From positions 2,108,001 through 2,172,000 of the forward strand of contig OZ251457.1 in the NCBI GenBank assembly GCA_965242565.1: 64,000 nt of DNA, written 5' to 3'. This stretch comes from CATQGW01 sp965242565 (GTDB taxonomy: Bacteria > Chloroflexota > Dehalococcoidia > Bin125). Position 1 is the first letter of the stretch. Each line of letters begins with the position of its first letter. A model generated the notes under the pieces. That model saw nothing but the letters and a program-made list of their open reading frames with translations. It was not told the origin of the DNA and searched no databases. Positions 1 to 6,350 of this stretch are shown in pieces. Made by a program: the position numbers and the translations under genes.

Positions 1-55
1 CGACCAGCTGGGCGGCGATTCGGATGGTGAAGATGGGGGCGGTGTCGTCGGGCAT
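1..55 (-). CDS. hspR: HspR-like MerR-family heat-shock repressor (N-terminus only)
   Basis: The ATG overlaps the dnaJ stop codon (ATGA), and 18 codons are readable before the window edge: MPDDTAPIFTIRIAAQLV. In the HspR family a short acidic leader is followed by a strand of the type Y-x-I-x-x-A-A-x-L that opens the MerR winged helix, and this matches. HspR is the repressor of heat-shock operons and is normally encoded directly after dnaJ, as here. It binds HAIR inverted repeats, and a HAIR-like site lies in front of dnaJ and hsp20 (1114-1134). The call rests on a short stretch plus gene order. Another MerR regulator is possible. Confidence 0.6.
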   Translation of the reverse strand, partial: MPDDTAPIFTIRIAAQLV

Positions 56-1059
56 CAGTCGTCGCTCCCGTCGGTCTGTTCGAGCGCGCGGAGCTCGCGG
101 AAGAGCGCGAGGTGTTCGGGGGTGAGCGGTTCGGGCAGTCGGAGTCGGGCGCGGGCGAAGAGGTCGCCGCGCGGGCCGGATTTGCCCGTTTTGCCGCTGC
201 GTCGGCGCGGCATGCCCTGGCCGGCGAGGCGGAAGGCGCGCCCGTTCTGGGTACCCTGCGGGATGCGCAGCGCGACTCGGCCGGTGATCGTGGGCACCGC
301 GATTTCGCCGCCCAGGGCGGCGGTGCTGATGGGTAGTTCGATGTCGGTGTAGAGGTTGTCGCCCTTGCGCTCGAAGCGCGGATCGTCCTGCACGGTGATC
401 CGGAGGTAGAGGTCGCCGACGCCGCCGGGTCCGGGTGCGCCCTTGCCGCTGATTTTGACGCGGCGGCCGGTGTCGACGCCGGGGGGGATTGTGACTTCCA
501 GGCGCGAGAAGCGGGGACCTTCGCCGCCGCCCGCAGCGCGCAGCGCCTGGGGCGCCTGGATCGTGCGCGTAGCGCCGTGGAACGCCTCGGCCAGGCTGAT
601 GGTCACGGGGTGCTCGATGTCGCGTCCGCGCGGCGGGGCGGCCTCGCGCCCGCCGAAGTTGAACAGGCCCCCGAAGAGGTCGCCGAGATCGCCAAGGTCG
701 CCCAAGTCGCCCAAGTCATTCTGGGTGAAGGTGTACGAACCGGCGCCGGGGCGGCGGCCGAAGTCGGCGAAGCCGCCGCCGCCCGGCTGTTGGAAGCCGA
801 ACGCGCCGTTGCGCTCCATCTCTTCGAGCTGCTCGGCGTGCTCCCAGCGGTCGCCCCACTTGTCGTAGGCGGCGCGCTTCCGGTCGTCGCCGAGCACGTC
901 GTGTGCGGCGTTGACTTCCTTGAAGCGCTGCTCGGCCTCGGCGTCGCCGCCGGTGACGTCGGGGTGGTAGCGGCGCGCGAGCCGCCGGTAGGCGGACTGG
1001 ATTTCTTTGGGCGAGGCGCCGCGTTCGACGCCGAGCGTTTCGTAGAAGTCGGCGGCCAT
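55..1059 (-). CDS. dnaJ: J-domain co-chaperone without zinc finger (DnaJ/CbpA type)
   Basis: This is a DnaK co-chaperone that stimulates DnaK ATPase and delivers substrates. Residues 5-70 are a J domain with the HPD motif at 32-34. A Gly/Phe-rich linker follows, carrying a GDL repeat run near residues 115-130, and then two beta-sandwich substrate-binding domains (about 145-325). The four CxxCxGxG zinc-finger repeats of type I DnaJ are absent, so it is a type II (CbpA-like) protein of 334 residues. GGAG lies about 9 nt before the ATG. The stop overlaps the start of the hspR-like gene, so the two are translationally coupled. It is divergent from hsp20 across a shared control region. Confidence 0.92.
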   Translation of the reverse strand: MAADFYETLGVERGASPKEIQSAYRRLARRYHPDVTGGDAEAEQRFKEVNAAHDVLGDDRKRAAYDKWGDRWEHAEQLEEMERNGAFGFQQPGGGGFADFGRRPGAGSYTFTQNDLGDLGDLGDLGDLFGGLFNFGGREAAPPRGRDIEHPVTISLAEAFHGATRTIQAPQALRAAGGGEGPRFSRLEVTIPPGVDTGRRVKISGKGAPGPGGVGDLYLRITVQDDPRFERKGDNLYTDIELPISTAALGGEIAVPTITGRVALRIPQGTQNGRAFRLAGQGMPRRRSGKTGKSGPRGDLFARARLRLPEPLTPEHLALFRELRALEQTDGSDD

Positions 1060-1113
1060 CCGGGTTCTCCAAGGTTGAGTGTCAGCATAGCAGAGATGTC
1101 TGTCAGCACTTTA

Positions 1114-1134
1114 GTTGAACGGAATACACTCAAG
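1114..1134. promoter_or_regulatory. HAIR-like HspR operator
   Basis: The sequence GTTGAAC, seven bases, ACTCAAG matches the HspR HAIR consensus CTTGAGT-N7-ACTCAAG. The right half is perfect and the left half matches at four of seven bases. It lies between the divergent dnaJ and hsp20 genes and just upstream of the hsp20 -35 box, where a repressor could control both directions. A loose half-site (GGTTGAGT) lies at about 1073-1080. The site was found by eye; binding is inferred. Confidence 0.6.
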
Positions 1135-1138
1135 TTTA

Positions 1139-1167
1139 TTGACATCCAGACAGCGTCGGCGTAGGTT
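1139..1167 (+). promoter_or_regulatory. Sigma-70-type promoter of hsp20
   Basis: A perfect -35 TTGACA (1139-1144) is followed after 17 bp by TAGGTT (1162-1167). It directly follows the HAIR-like operator and precedes hsp20 by about 60 bp. This is the best promoter in the window by consensus. Confidence 0.65.
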
Positions 1168-1227
1168 TGGCTCAACAGCGACGCCCACCAGACAGACAGA
1201 TCGCGGCGCGCGGAAAGGACGACGGAA

Positions 1228-1677
1228 ATGGCAAAGCTCGTGGTTCGGGATCCGTTCGCGGAGTTCGGCGGCCTGTTTGGGAGCGCCTTGGAGCGACCCT
1301 TCGGCGGGCGCGGCGGTCGGCACGAGGCGGCGGCGCAGATACCGGTGAACATCTACGAGACGGAGGCGGGGATCGCGATCGAGGCGGCGCTGCCGGGCTT
1401 CGACGGCGAGGACATCGACGTGACCTACGAGGACGGTCGGCTGACGATTCGGGCCGAGCACGACGCGGAGTCCTGCGAGGACGCGGCGCACGACCACGAG
1501 GGCCGGCGCTACCGCCACCGCGAGGTGTTCCGCCGGCGGCTGGAGCGCAGCTTCACGCTGGGCAAGCAGTTCGACGGGGAGCAGATCAGCGCGGAGCTGC
1601 AGAACGGGATGCTGCGGCTGCAGCTGGCGCGCACGCCGGAGGCGGAGGCGCGGCGCATTCCGATCAGCGTCAACTAG
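1228..1677 (+). CDS. Small heat-shock protein, Hsp20/alpha-crystallin family
   Basis: This 149-residue protein is an ATP-independent holdase that binds unfolding proteins in the cytoplasm. The alpha-crystallin domain runs from about residue 33 (IPVNIYETEAGIAIEAALPG) to the end and includes the AALPGF strand and the NGMLRL segment that replaces the usual NGVL motif near the C-terminus. The tail IPISVN supplies the I-x-I-type anchor used in oligomer assembly. It is divergent from dnaJ and probably HspR-controlled. GGAAAGGA lies upstream of the ATG. Confidence 0.93.
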   Translation: MAKLVVRDPFAEFGGLFGSALERPFGGRGGRHEAAAQIPVNIYETEAGIAIEAALPGFDGEDIDVTYEDGRLTIRAEHDAESCEDAAHDHEGRRYRHREVFRRRLERSFTLGKQFDGEQISAELQNGMLRLQLARTPEAEARRIPISVN

Positions 1678-1700
1678 GGCTGCTTCGGCGGAGCGGCCAA

Positions 1701-1734
1701 GCGGAAGCCCGCCGCGGATGTGGCGGGCTTCCGC
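1701..1734 (+). terminator. Strong hairpin after hsp20
   Basis: A perfect 13-bp inverted repeat (GCGGAAGCCCGCC at 1701-1713 and its complement at 1722-1734) has an 8-nt loop. It begins 24 nt after the hsp20 stop. There is no clear T-run, so it may be a Rho-independent-like terminator of a high-GC genome or an mRNA 3' stabiliser. Confidence 0.55.
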
Positions 1735-1774
1735 GCGCTTGACGTTGCGGCGGGTGTGCGGGGAACCTGTGGGT

Positions 1775-2329
1775 ATGGCTTCGCGGATGCTGGCGCTGGT
1801 GCCGGATGAGACGGCGCGGGAGCAGATCGATCTGCTGCGCGCGCTGTACGACCGCGAGCGGGTGGAGGACACGCCGCCGCACATTCCGCTGACCGACGAG
1901 GTGGCCGCGCCGTATTCGCTCGACGAGCTTGCGCAGATGATCGAGATCATTCTCTCGCTCTTTCAACCGTTCATGCTGGAGTTGGCGCACCCGACGGCGT
2001 GGTTCGACGGCGAGCGGCATCTGCTGCAGATCGTCGCCGAGCAGGGCGAGGGCGAGGCGCAGCGGCTTTCGGGGATGCTCTACCGCGATCTGTTTCCGGA
2101 GTTTGAACCGCAGCCGCCGTTCCGCTCGCGCTCGCCGGTGGAGCGGACGGCGCTGACGCTGGGGCGTTTCGGCCGCGAGGCGGAGGCGCAGGGGGCGGCG
2201 GCGGCGCTGGCGGATCAGCGCTACTTTCTGGTGGTGACGCACGCGGGCATCTTCGACGGGGATGCGGAGTCGGGCGTCTGGACGCTGCGCCGCGCGCTGC
2301 CGCTGGGCGGGGGAATTCTGGAGGATTGA
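1775..2329 (+). CDS. 2'-5' RNA ligase/2H phosphoesterase-like protein with degenerate motifs
   Basis: The protein has about 184 residues. The layout resembles the 2H (LigT-like) fold: an early MLALVPDE strand, a PPHIPL segment where the first H-x-T/S-x motif is expected, an LDELAQMIEIIL helix, and LTLGRF where the second H-x-T-x-GRF motif is expected. Both catalytic motifs are altered: H-I-P-L lacks the Thr, and the second lacks the His. The protein may therefore be inactive or a nucleotide-binding relative. The start at 1775 was preferred because an upstream in-frame ATG at 1718 falls inside the hsp20 terminator hairpin. The function is unknown. Confidence 0.6.
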   Translation: MASRMLALVPDETAREQIDLLRALYDRERVEDTPPHIPLTDEVAAPYSLDELAQMIEIILSLFQPFMLELAHPTAWFDGERHLLQIVAEQGEGEAQRLSGMLYRDLFPEFEPQPPFRSRSPVERTALTLGRFGREAEAQGAAAALADQRYFLVVTHAGIFDGDAESGVWTLRRALPLGGGILED

Positions 2330-2421
2330 TCCGCACTGCGGCGGCGGCGCGTAGAGTACTCTTTGAGCGCGATCGACGGACCGGCGCCGCGCAGTGGGCG
2401 CGAGCGTCATGGAGGTGCGTT

Positions 2422-3129
2422 ATGCCGGTGATCACGGTGTCCAGCCAGTACGGCGGCGGAGCGCGCGATGTGTCGCGACTGCTCAGCCGGCGGCTCGGGC
2501 TGGAATATGTCGACCAGGCGGTGCTGGTGGACGCCTCGCGCGAGTTGGGGCGGACGGTGAGCGAGGTCGCGGAGCGCGACGAACGCACCGATTCACTGCG
2601 CACGCGGTTGGGCAACTTTCTGCAGCGCGCGCTGGAGCGCTCCGCGGCGGGCGGGGCGATCGACCCGATGCTGGGCGCGGGCAACCTGGAGTTGATGCTC
2701 TCGCAGAGCTATCAGGAGCTCTCCGACGGCGGCTCCGGGGTGGTCGATGATCGCTCGGTGCTGGCGACGACCAGCGACATCATCACCAGCGTGGCGCGAC
2801 GCGGCGATGTGGTGATCATCGGGCGCGGCAGCCAGATGATTCTGCGCGGGATGGCGGGCGTCACACATGTGCAGCTGGTCGCTGATCCGGAAACGGCGAT
2901 TGAGCGGGTGAGCAGCTGGGAATCGGTGGATCGGGAGGCTGCGGTGCGCCGGATCGAGGAGTTCAACAAGGGCCGCGCCGAGTTCCACAAGAAGTTCTGG
3001 AGCGTGGATGTGTGGTCGCCGCTGCACTACGACCTGGTGATCAACACAACCGATCTGAGCTACGGGCAGGCGGTGGATTTGATCGGGATGGCGGCGGAGG
3101 CGAAGCAGGCGGCCGCGGCGCGGGGCTGA
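2422..3129 (+). CDS. Cytidylate-kinase-like P-loop protein
   Basis: This 235-residue protein begins PVITVSSQYGGGARDVSRLL, the altered P-loop typical of the cytidylate kinase-like family (PF13189), in which GGG replaces the classic GKGT/S Walker A. The strand LEYVDQAVL and a basic C-terminal lid region (about 150-200) fit the family. Members are common in Chloroflexota and clostridia. Their true substrate is not established, so a role in nucleotide monophosphate phosphorylation is only inferred. The start was chosen because GGAGGT lies 5 nt upstream of this ATG. A longer in-frame extension overlaps the previous gene and is unlikely. The stop codon overlaps a dispersed palindrome. Confidence 0.75.
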   Translation: MPVITVSSQYGGGARDVSRLLSRRLGLEYVDQAVLVDASRELGRTVSEVAERDERTDSLRTRLGNFLQRALERSAAGGAIDPMLGAGNLELMLSQSYQELSDGGSGVVDDRSVLATTSDIITSVARRGDVVIIGRGSQMILRGMAGVTHVQLVADPETAIERVSSWESVDREAAVRRIEEFNKGRAEFHKKFWSVDVWSPLHYDLVINTTDLSYGQAVDLIGMAAEAKQAAAARG

Positions 3130-3331
3130 TTCCCGCTCGGGGGCGGGAATGACGGGAGTGGGGGCGGGAGTGACGGGAGTGGGGGGCGGGAATGATGGGA
3201 GTGGAGGGCGGGAGTGACGGGAGTGACGGGAGTGACGGGAGTGGGGGCGGGAGTGACGGGAGTGGGGGGGCGGGAGTGACGGGAGTGGGGGGCGGGAATG
3301 ATGGAGGCATGAACAGGGGAATAACGGAAGT
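3128..3331. repeat. Dispersed palindrome followed by degenerate 21-23 bp tandem array
   Basis: A palindrome of the type ATTCCCGC...GCGGGAAT (3128-3155) begins at the stop codon of the kinase-like gene. It is followed by about eight degenerate copies of a G-rich unit close to GGGGGCGGGAGTGACGGGAG. The same 28-bp palindrome recurs at 35698 and, inverted, at 20814 and 38611. No gene is seen in this stretch. Confidence 0.8.
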
Positions 3332-3342
3332 GTGAACAGGTC

Positions 3343-3470
3343 CTGGCTCAGTACCGCCGCCGAAGGCTGCTTCTTGGCTCAGTTGCCGCCGCTGAGACTG
3401 CTCTGGCTCAGTACCGCCGCCGAAGGCTGCTTCTTGGCTCAGTTGCCACCGCTGAGACTGCTCTGGCTCA
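3343..3470. repeat. 60-bp tandem repeat abutting the 3' end of a small gene
   Basis: Copies at 3343-3402 and 3403-3462 are nearly identical with a strict 60-bp period, and a partial third copy begins at 3463. One mismatch is visible (GCCGCC against GCCACC). Each unit contains CTCAGTTGCCGCCGC-like sequence that is also the 3' end of the gene at 3468-3770, so the array looks like amplification of that gene's tail. It lies outside any convincing reading frame. Confidence 0.85.
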
Positions 3471-3770
3471 GTTGCCGCCGCCGAGGCTTCGCAGCACGGC
3501 TTCAGCACGCTCAATGCGCGGGGCCATGCCGAACGGGCCGTGAATTTGCAGGCCTTCGGCGTCCAACTCTTCGGGCGCGCCGACCGCTTCGCGGTAGCGC
3601 GCGACTGCCGGGTGATCCTCGCCGATCAGGCCGATCAACACCTCTTCGGTCGCGTCGCGCCAGCGCATGAAATCGTCGGTCGTGGGACCGATCGCGCGGA
3701 TGTAGCGGGCGCGAGCGAGCGCATGTTGGATGGGCTGGGAGGGCGTCACACGGCGATCATACCGCAGCAT
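3468..3770 (-). CDS. Small hypothetical protein
   Basis: This protein of up to 100 residues has no family I recognise. A predicted helical core (ARARYIRAIGPTTDDFMRW through AVARYREAVG) is followed by an acidic linker and a short C-terminal helix ending LRSLGGGN. It overlaps the stop of the upstream acetyltransferase gene by 14 nt if the ATG at 3770 is used. A GTG at 3749 is an alternative start that removes most of the overlap. The gene is co-oriented with the acetyltransferase, so they are probably co-transcribed. Its 3' end has been copied into the 60-bp array that follows. Confidence 0.6.
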   Translation of the reverse strand: MLRYDRRVTPSQPIQHALARARYIRAIGPTTDDFMRWRDATEEVLIGLIGEDHPAVARYREAVGAPEELDAEGLQIHGPFGMAPRIERAEAVLRSLGGGN

Positions 3771-4335
3771 CGGACGACAGCGGCCAGACTTCGGTTTCGC
3801 CGCCGCGCCAGCGCAGGGTGAGGCGTGCGGACCAGTCGGCGGCGACGCGCGACGGCACGGCGAACGAGACAGGGGCGCCGGGGATGTCGCGGCTCATTTG
3901 GACGCCGTCTTCGAGTGGATGGGCGTAGAGCTTGCGGCGCACGCCCTCGCGGCGGAAGCCGTGTTTGCGATAGAGCGCGAGCGCGGGTTCGTTGGAGACA
4001 CGCAGGTCGAGTCGCAGAATCTCGACCGGCAACCGTTGGGCGAGGCGCAGCACGGTGAGCAGGGTGAGTTCGCCGAGGCTGCGGCGCTGGAGCTGCGGCT
4101 GCACGGCGATCGTGGCCAGGTAGAGGTCGTCGAGCACGTGCCAGCAGCCGAACATGCTGAGCAGTTCGCCGCCGTATTCGAGCAGGTAGAGGATGCTCAC
4201 GCGCGAGCTATCGAGTTCGCCGAGCAGCGTCTTGGCGCTCCAGGCGCTGTCGCCGAAGGTGCGGGATTGGAGCTGGGCGACGCGCCTCACATCGTCCGGC
4301 TCGACGGGCCGCAGCAGCAGCTGGGGGTTGGACAT
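3757..4335 (-). CDS. GNAT N-acetyltransferase, RimI-like
   Basis: This 192-residue acetyl-CoA-dependent N-acetyltransferase has the GNAT core over about residues 6-150. The LRPVEPDDVRRVAQL strand-helix, the central LYLATIAVQP strand, the following helix and the S-N-E-P-A-L-A-L-Y-R-K-H-G-F segment are all those of RimI-type protein N-terminal acetyltransferases. The acetyl-CoA loop reads QRRSLGE rather than the usual R/Q-x-x-G-x-G/A, so cofactor binding may differ. About 45 residues follow the GNAT core. GGAGGCG lies upstream of the ATG. It is divergent from the ABC exporter genes. The substrate is not predictable. Confidence 0.8.
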   Translation of the reverse strand: MSNPQLLLRPVEPDDVRRVAQLQSRTFGDSAWSAKTLLGELDSSRVSILYLLEYGGELLSMFGCWHVLDDLYLATIAVQPQLQRRSLGELTLLTVLRLAQRLPVEILRLDLRVSNEPALALYRKHGFRREGVRRKLYAHPLEDGVQMSRDIPGAPVSFAVPSRVAADWSARLTLRWRGGETEVWPLSSDAAV

Positions 4336-4364
4336 TTGGAGCGCCTCCGGCCGCCGTCGCGTCG

Positions 4365-6350
4365 TTGCGGGCGATGGTGCTGCAAGCTGCGGCGAGTCAA
4401 CGCTATACTCCGACGAGTGATGACCCGTCTGCGAGGGAGCCGCGCCGCGAGCAGCCGCTCCACCAGCCCAATGTTCGGTCCGTACCAGTGACCGCGCCAG
4501 CCGTCGCAGTGCCGCCGCGTTCGCGCCTGTGGTTGCGCGTACCCGCCTCGGTGGCGATTGTCGCGCGGATCATGCGCTTCGCTGTGCCCTATTGGCGCGG
4601 GCTGCTGGTCACCGCCGTCGCGGTGCTCGGGGCGGCGGCCTTTGCGGTGGCCAGCCCACTGCTCCTGCGTTGGGCGGTGGACCGGGCGATCGGCACCGAG
4701 ATCATTGCGGACCAGACGATCATCTCGATTTCCGCCTGGTTGGTGGCGATCGCGGCGCTGGCGCTGGTCGGCGCGGCGGTGCTGCGCGGCATTTCGATGT
4801 TCCTCCAGCGCTACCTGGCGGAGTGGGTCGGGCAAACGGTGGCCTACGACCTGCGCAATGCGATCTACGAGCGGCTCCAGACGCTCTCGTTCCGCTTCCA
4901 CGATTCCTCGGAGACGGGCCAGATTATGGTGCGCGCGACGCAGGATGTGGAAGTGGTGCGGATGTTCATCAATTTCGGCGGCGTGCAGCTAGCCTTCACG
5001 GTGGTGCTGGCCGCGGCGACGCTGGTGTTGATGCTGCTGGCCGACTGGCAGCTGACGCTGATCGTGTTCGGGTTTCTGGCGGTGATTGCGGTGCGCTCGG
5101 CGATTGTCGCGCGGCGGCTGCGGCCGATCTGGAACGATGTGCAAGAGTCGCAGGCGCAGCTGGGTACGGTGCTGCAGGAAGCGCTGTCGGGCATCCGGGT
5201 GGTGAAGGCGTTCGGCCGCCACGCGCACGAGGGGGGCAAGTTCGGCAAGGCGGCGGACTGGCTGGAGCGGCGCTCGCACGACGCCTCGATGGTGCAGGCG
5301 GTGAACATGCCGCTGATGACGATGCTCGGCACGCTGGCAATCGTGGCGGTGATTTGGGTGGGCGGGCGCAAGGTGCTCGACGGCGACCTGACCGTGGGCG
5401 AGGTGACGATGTTTCTGATGTACCTGACCGTCTTGCAGATGCCGATTCGCGGGCTGGGCTGGATGGTGATGATGGTGCCTCGGGCGGCGACGGCGGGGAT
5501 GCGGATTTTCGAGATTCTCGATCAGGAATCGGAGGTCAGCGACCGGCCCGGCGCAGCGGCGGTGCAGGATCCGCAGGGGCACCTGCGCTTCCGCAATGTG
5601 TCCTTCGCCTATGACCCACGCTCGCCGGTGCTCAATGAGATTGAGATTGAGGCGCAGCCGGGCGAGATGATCGCGCTGCTGGGGCGGACCGGCTCGGGCA
5701 AATCGACGATCGTCAACCTGGTGCCGCGCTTCTACGACGTGAGCGCGGGGGCGGTGGAGTTCGACGGGCGGGATGTGCGGGACTGGCCGCTGGAGGAGTT
5801 GCGGCGGCAGGTCGCGATCGTGCAGCAGGAGGTTTTTCTGTTCGCGGCGACGCTGCGGGAGAACATCGCCTACGGGCGCCCGGACGCGACGAACGAGGAG
5901 ATCGAGGCGGCGGCGATGCTGGCGCGGATTCATCCGTTTATCTCGCGTCTGCCGGAGGGCTACGACACATGGGTGGGCGAGCGCGGCGCGAACTTCTCGG
6001 GCGGGCAGAAGCAGCGGATCGCGATCGCCCGAGCGCTGCTGATGGACCCACGGGTGCTGATCTTCGACGACTCGACCTCCTCGGTGGACGCTGCGACGGA
6101 GTTTGAGATTCAGCAGGCGATGGCGGCGTTGATGAAGGGGCGCACCACCTTCGTGATCGCACACCGTCTGCGCTCGGTGCGGGAAGCGGACCAGATTCTG
6201 GTGCTCGATCACGGGCAGATCGTGCAGCGCGGGCGGCATCAGCAGTTGCTTGAGGAGGGCGGCCTCTACCGCGAGATCTACGATTTGGAGTTGCGCGATC
6301 AGGAGTCGGCAGCGGCCGGCGCGCCCGTCGCGGTGGGGGGAGGCGGCTGA
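4365..6350 (+). CDS. Heterodimeric ABC exporter subunit 1, degenerate-site NBD
   Basis: This fused transmembrane and ATPase half-transporter has six membrane helices (about residues 75-350) followed by an ABC domain with Walker A GRTGSGKST, signature FSGGQ and the H-loop AHR. The residue after Walker B is Asp instead of the catalytic Glu (LIFDDSTSSVD, codon 6069-6071), as in the degenerate-site subunit of TM287/288-type exporters. It pairs with the next gene, whose start overlaps this stop (TGATG). The first 40 or so residues look non-homologous and a TATACT box lies within them, so the real start may be a GTG near 4488. The substrate is probably a drug, lipid or peptide and is unknown. Confidence 0.88.
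   Translation: MRAMVLQAAASQRYTPTSDDPSAREPRREQPLHQPNVRSVPVTAPAVAVPPRSRLWLRVPASVAIVARIMRFAVPYWRGLLVTAVAVLGAAAFAVASPLLLRWAVDRAIGTEIIADQTIISISAWLVAIAALALVGAAVLRGISMFLQRYLAEWVGQTVAYDLRNAIYERLQTLSFRFHDSSETGQIMVRATQDVEVVRMFINFGGVQLAFTVVLAAATLVLMLLADWQLTLIVFGFLAVIAVRSAIVARRLRPIWNDVQESQAQLGTVLQEALSGIRVVKAFGRHAHEGGKFGKAADWLERRSHDASMVQAVNMPLMTMLGTLAIVAVIWVGGRKVLDGDLTVGEVTMFLMYLTVLQMPIRGLGWMVMMVPRAATAGMRIFEILDQESEVSDRPGAAAVQDPQGHLRFRNVSFAYDPRSPVLNEIEIEAQPGEMIALLGRTGSGKSTIVNLVPRFYDVSAGAVEFDGRDVRDWPLEELRRQVAIVQQEVFLFAATLRENIAYGRPDATNEEIEAAAMLARIHPFISRLPEGYDTWVGERGANFSGGQKQRIAIARALLMDPRVLIFDDSTSSVDAATEFEIQQAMAALMKGRTTFVIAHRLRSVREADQILVLDHGQIVQRGRHQQLLEEGGLYREIYDLELRDQESAAAGAPVAVGGGG
4404..4409 (+). promoter_or_regulatory. 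Candidate -10 box (TATACT) of the ABC exporter operon
   Basis: TATACT lies between the divergent acetyltransferase and ABC genes. It falls inside the 5' end of the longest exporter frame, so if it is used, translation starts downstream of 4365. No good -35 box is visible. Confidence 0.4.

Noticed and set aside
3343..3470. Possible CRISPR array
   Set aside because: The units are contiguous 60-bp tandem copies without variable spacers, and no cas gene is present.
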